Of a stretch of 46,107 nucleotides of DNA, positions 43,707-46,107 are shown in pieces. Source of the DNA: Oscillatoriales cyanobacterium (GTDB taxonomy: Bacteria; Cyanobacteriota; Cyanobacteriia; Cyanobacteriales; Microcoleaceae); assembly GCA_004294385.1 (NCBI GenBank), contig REAP01000041.1, positions 1-46,107 on the forward strand, in the 5' to 3' direction. Each line of letters starts with the position of its first letter. The first letter of the stretch is position 1. The translations under genes and the position numbers were made by a program. The notes beneath the pieces were generated by a model, which saw only the letters and a program-made list of their open reading frames with translations, was not told the DNA's origin and made no database searches.

Positions 43707-43880
43707 CTGACTGAACTCCTATAGCCTTTTTGCGGGTTTAGCAATACCGCTTTGGTGCTGCTATTCATAATTATAGCAAATTATTGAATAAAGATCAATT
43801 TTTCGCAAATAAACTTTGCATTTACAAAAGTTTGAATCGGTGGCTGCGAGTGTGGAATGTCGGGTTGATGTCTGGCTAAT

Positions 43881-44378
43881 TCATAGATTTTTTAAACGCA
43901 GGCCAATAATGATGACATCTCTTTCAATTCCATCAAGTTCGGCGACTTGTGGCAGATGTCCCCAGGGCTGAAAGCCAAATTTGGAGAAGAGTTTTAAACT
44001 GGGTTGATTGTGGGCAAAAACTATGCCGATTAAGGTTTTAATTCCTAATTCTGGACTGCGCCCAATTGCTTGTTGTAGTAATTTTTGTCCGACTCCGCAG
44101 GATTGGCGATCGGGCGCGACATAAATACTAACTTCTGCGGTATGCTGATAGGCAGCACGTCCGTAGAAAAGCTGCAAGCTGAGCCAGCCAATGATGCTTT
44201 GTTCTGATTCGATGACCCAAATTGGTAGGGAATTGGGGGAGTGTTGTCTGTACCAGGAGAGACGACTTTCGACTGAGATTGGTTCTAAATCTGCTGTGGC
44301 CGATCGCCCTGGTATGGCTGCGTTGTATATTTGGACTATTGCTGGTAAGTCGTTTTCTAGTGCGTCGCGGATTTGCAT
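43881..44378 (-). CDS. GNAT family N-acetyltransferase (phosphinothricin-acetyltransferase-like)
   Basis: 165 residues. Motif A is VAPDRQSCGVGQKLLQQAIG (the Q/R-x-x-G-x-G/A acetyl-CoA loop), preceded by AEVSIYV and followed by LIGIVFAHNQPSLKLFSKFG then FQPWGHLPQVAELDGIERDV. The start IRDALENDLPAIVQIYNAAI and YRQHSPNSLPIWVIE fit the Pat/YncA subgroup, which acetylates small amines or amino acid analogues. No substrate can be named. Monocistronic. Confidence 0.9.
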   Translation of the reverse strand: MQIRDALENDLPAIVQIYNAAIPGRSATADLEPISVESRLSWYRQHSPNSLPIWVIESEQSIIGWLSLQLFYGRAAYQHTAEVSIYVAPDRQSCGVGQKLLQQAIGRSPELGIKTLIGIVFAHNQPSLKLFSKFGFQPWGHLPQVAELDGIERDVIIIGLRLKNL

Positions 44379-44545
44379 GGTTTGGTTGATTGTTGGCTGT
44401 TGATGGTTTAATCGAATTCTACCTAGAAATGGCTCTTTTTACTTGGAATTGAGCTACAAAACTGAAAATATTATAGATGCAGGCGATCGCACTTTATCTA
44501 TTATCAAAAAAGGGCGATCGATCTTCCTGACCAAGATCCAGCTAT

Positions 44546-44752
44546 CTAGTTGACTGAAAAACTCCCAGCCTCAGCATCCTTAATTGCCTGCCTCAAATGA
44601 ACCAAGCGCCTTTGTCTACTGTCATTTTCTAACTGCATTGTAATGTCTTCTAATTCCAGAGTCGCTGCTTCGATTGCTAAACGACTGCGGCGCAAATTAG
44701 CCAATAATCTTTTGGCTGTTTGAGGGTCGGGAATACGCGGTTGGCTAGTCAT
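44546..44752 (-). CDS. Small helical hypothetical protein
   Basis: 68 residues from ATG 44752 (MTSQPRIPDPQTAKRLLANL); a GTG at 44764 would add four. It is charged and helical (IEAATLELEDITMQLENDSR), possibly coiled coil, with no recognised domain. I have seen similar short cyanobacterial proteins annotated only as hypothetical. The opposite frame starting at 44751 overlaps its start and is not supported. Confidence 0.6.
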   Translation of the reverse strand: MTSQPRIPDPQTAKRLLANLRRSRLAIEAATLELEDITMQLENDSRQRRLVHLRQAIKDAEAGSFSVN

Positions 44753-44966
44753 GGCAAATTCCACTCCGTTTTCACTTCTTGAATACTCCGTTCCATGCTA
44801 TCCCGGAGACGATCCTATTTTAATAGGATTGTTTTCAGGCTATTGGATGAATGGGAATCAAAAAGTGCGATCAGCATCCTTGGAAGTGCTAACGGGCGAT
44901 GGTTGGTTGGGGATGAGGGACGCGATCGTGCTGTAGGATGAAAAAACTGCCAATTCTCCCACTGCT

Positions 44967-45335
44967 ATGCCTGAATCCCTCCAGCAAGAAGCCCAAGCCA
45001 TACTACATAATCTTGCATCTATTCCTTTTCAGGACTGTATTGCCCTTTCCAAGCAATTTCGTGAACTTCCGATGAGGGCTGGTATCTACGCTGTCAAACA
45101 TCGTACCCTTGAAATCCTCTACATTGGCAAAACCAGAACACTACGCGATCGCTTTCGTGGTGGTCACAAAGCTTTACTTTGGGCATTTATTGAAGAATTG
45201 AAAGCCACAGACATCCGAATCGCTTTTTACCAATTAGATTTTACTCAGTGGATTCAGCTATCATCAGAGTTAGAAAGCCTAATCATTCAAGCGATTAACC
45301 CACCGTATAACGTGAAAATTCCAGCGAGGGACTAA
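44967..45335 (+). CDS. GIY-YIG nuclease family protein
   Basis: 122 residues. The motif appears as RAGIYAVKHRTLEILYIGKT, followed by the catalytic-type Arg in LRDRFRGGHKALLW and the metal Glu in SSELESLIIQAINPPYNVKI. The domain is complete and nearly all of the protein, without a zinc finger or DNA-binding extension. Such stand-alone proteins are frequent in cyanobacteria with unknown roles. The next gene begins 4 bases after its stop. Confidence 0.88.
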   Translation: MPESLQQEAQAILHNLASIPFQDCIALSKQFRELPMRAGIYAVKHRTLEILYIGKTRTLRDRFRGGHKALLWAFIEELKATDIRIAFYQLDFTQWIQLSSELESLIIQAINPPYNVKIPARD

Positions 45336-45339
45336 TTGT

Positions 45340-45549
45340 ATGCAAACCCAGCCTGCTATCACCGAACATCTGTCACCGGAATTAGCACAAATCTTTCTAG
45401 AAGGATTACCCAAAACCATTCGTGAAGGACTGTCCATGCGGGCTAAAGCAATGAACTATCCTGTTTGGGCGGTCATTGAAATGGCGATCGCAGGATATCT
45501 TGATGAAGAAGCTATATCCTTTACTGATTGCAAGCCCAAGCTCGACTAG
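45340..45549 (+). CDS. Small protein coupled to the GIY-YIG gene, RHH-like
   Basis: 69 residues, 4 bases after the GIY-YIG stop with GAGGG about 11 bases before ATG. The C-terminal part (EGLSMRAKAMNYPVWAVIEM then AIAGYLDEEA) has the helix-turn-helix spacing of ribbon-helix-helix proteins, but the first strand is unclear. It may be a DNA-binding partner of the nuclease-like protein. The assignment is tentative. Confidence 0.6.
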   Translation: MQTQPAITEHLSPELAQIFLEGLPKTIREGLSMRAKAMNYPVWAVIEMAIAGYLDEEAISFTDCKPKLD

Positions 45550-45602
45550 AGATTGTGCAGTGAACTCCCATGAAAGAGGATCGGAAGGGCGATCGGGTGG
45601 TC

Positions 45603-45668
45603 AGAAACCGGGTTTTTTACTGAGAAGACGCGTCACAGCACCCATATCTGGTGAAAAACCCGGTTTCT
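45603..45668. terminator. AGAAACCGGGTTTTT hairpin repeat
   Basis: AGAAACCGGGTTTTT (45603-45617) and AAAAACCCGGTTTCT (45654-45668) form a perfect 15-base stem with a 36-base loop. This is a common dispersed cyanobacterial repeat and may end transcription of the GIY-YIG pair. Confidence 0.75.
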
Positions 45669-45857
45669 TTGGTCGAAGTGCGTCTAGGACTGTATTGTTG
45701 TTATATGTTGAAATAAAAGGCTAGGAATGATAGCATCTTTCGTCGCAAATAAAAATAAAAAAAAATAAAAAAAGTTTTTTGGCAAAACTGCATAATTTTG
45801 GGGAAGAACTCCTGATAAGTAATTAAGGCAAGGTGGTTATCTCAAAAATAGCGCCTG

Positions 45858-45876
45858 CCTGTTTACACTAAACAGG
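45858..45876 (+). promoter_or_regulatory. Hairpin covering the RTX gene ribosome site
   Basis: CCTGTTTA (45858-45865) pairs with TAAACAGG (45869-45876) around a 3-base loop. The right arm includes the AGG of the AGGA ribosome-binding sequence 8 bases before the TTG start, so folding would hide it. Confidence 0.45.
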
Positions 45877-45885
45877 AAAAAGACA

Positions 45886-46107
45886 TTGGCAGTATTGACT
45901 GGATCGGCAACAAATGACAATCTCATCGGCACATCACTCGATGACAACATCTCAGGCCTCGATGGCAATGACACAATCAGTGGCTTAGATGGCAACGACA
46001 CCTTACTCGGCGGTGCAGGAAACAACAGCCTCAGTGGGGGTGGAGGCAATGACAGCCTTGTCGGTGAAAACGGCGATGACACCCTGGATGGAGGTATCGG
46101 CAATGAC
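45886..46107 (+). CDS. RTX (hemolysin-type Ca-binding repeat) protein, 5' part
   Basis: The frame from TTG 45886 is open to the window end (74 codons, truncated). It begins [20 protein letters not shown] and then repeats G-G-x-G-x-D-x-L-type nonapeptides ([39 protein letters not shown]), which bind calcium in a parallel beta roll. Such proteins leave the cell through type I secretion with a C-terminal signal that is not visible here. No ATG lies in frame nearby; AGGA 8 bases before TTG supports this start. Full length and catalytic domains are unknown. Confidence 0.85.
   Translation, partial: MAVLTGSATNDNLIGTSLDDNISGLDGNDTISGLDGNDTLLGGAGNNSLSGGGGNDSLVGENGDDTLDGGIGND

Larger units (their letters stand above)
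45550..45885. other. Intergenic region before the RTX gene
   Basis: Contains the hairpin repeat at 45603-45668, an A-rich stretch (about 45748-45772, AAAATAAAAA units) and the small hairpin before the RTX start. A 82-codon frame (45476-45724) overlaps the preceding gene and the repeat and is not supported. Confidence 0.6.

Noticed and set aside
44751..44936. 61-codon plus-strand frame MANSTPFSLLEYS
   Set aside because: Its start overlaps the opposite small gene, no ribosome site is seen and no motif is recognised; left uncalled, though not excluded.
582..46107. Abundant GCGATCGC palindromes
   Set aside because: This is the HIP1 repeat typical of cyanobacteria and is not specific to this locus.

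Overview
The window looks like the chromosome of a filamentous cyanobacterium, probably of the Oscillatoriales (Microcoleus, Oscillatoria or Phormidium type). The HIP1 octamer GCGATCGC is scattered throughout. There is a ferredoxin-type assimilatory nitrate reductase, an RRM protein of the cyanobacterial Rbp type, a DUF3285 protein, a CSP41-like reductase and a group 2 sigma factor, and many dispersed intergenic repeats. The genus is an inference.

Region 1 (1-12.8 kb) is mostly housekeeping: narB behind a candidate NtcA site, an RRM protein, a PsiE-like membrane protein, rimM, the wreck of a LuxR-type response regulator, moeA (molybdenum cofactor, needed by NarB), a Uma2 nuclease, cobO, a CHASE4-like/HAMP/PAS/PAS histidine kinase, a secreted hypothetical protein and a group 2 sigma factor. 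Repeats fill the gaps: heptamer arrays, an ATCCGTTAAATCCGTTAC array and MITE-like foldbacks.

Region 2 (13.7-26 kb) is the accessory region and the most interesting part. A broken HigB-type toxin with an intact HigA-type antitoxin is followed by a minus-strand gene set. In transcription order this is a DUF6232 membrane protein, an FHA-domain membrane protein, a 94-residue membrane protein, a TPR protein, two tandem pseudokinase-like membrane proteins, a 1032-residue HerA/VirB4-like ATPase and a small acidic Gly-rich protein. FHA, pseudokinase and hexameric-type motor recall the parts list of Firmicutes type VII secretion (EssC/EssB) without the same families. A second, different HerA-like ATPase (578 aa) lies just upstream. 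A 75-bp copy of its 3' end lies 9,844 bp away beyond the operon, so the block is bracketed by direct repeats as an inserted island would be.

Region 3 (26-35.5 kb) holds a pentapeptide-repeat protein, ribBA and a GT39-like glycosyltransferase with TPRs (both carrying intergenic-type repeats inside their reading frames), a GYF-domain membrane protein, a ParDE toxin-antitoxin pair, tRNA-Phe(GAA) and a BtuF-like cobalamin-binding protein.

Region 4 (35.5-46.1 kb) has a fasciclin protein, a metallo-beta-lactamase-fold protein lacking the usual metal motif, a trpG/pabA-dgkA-ybeY cluster, a CSP41-like protein, dnaG, a GNAT acetyltransferase, several small hypotheticals, a GIY-YIG protein and the start of an RTX-repeat protein that runs off the window.
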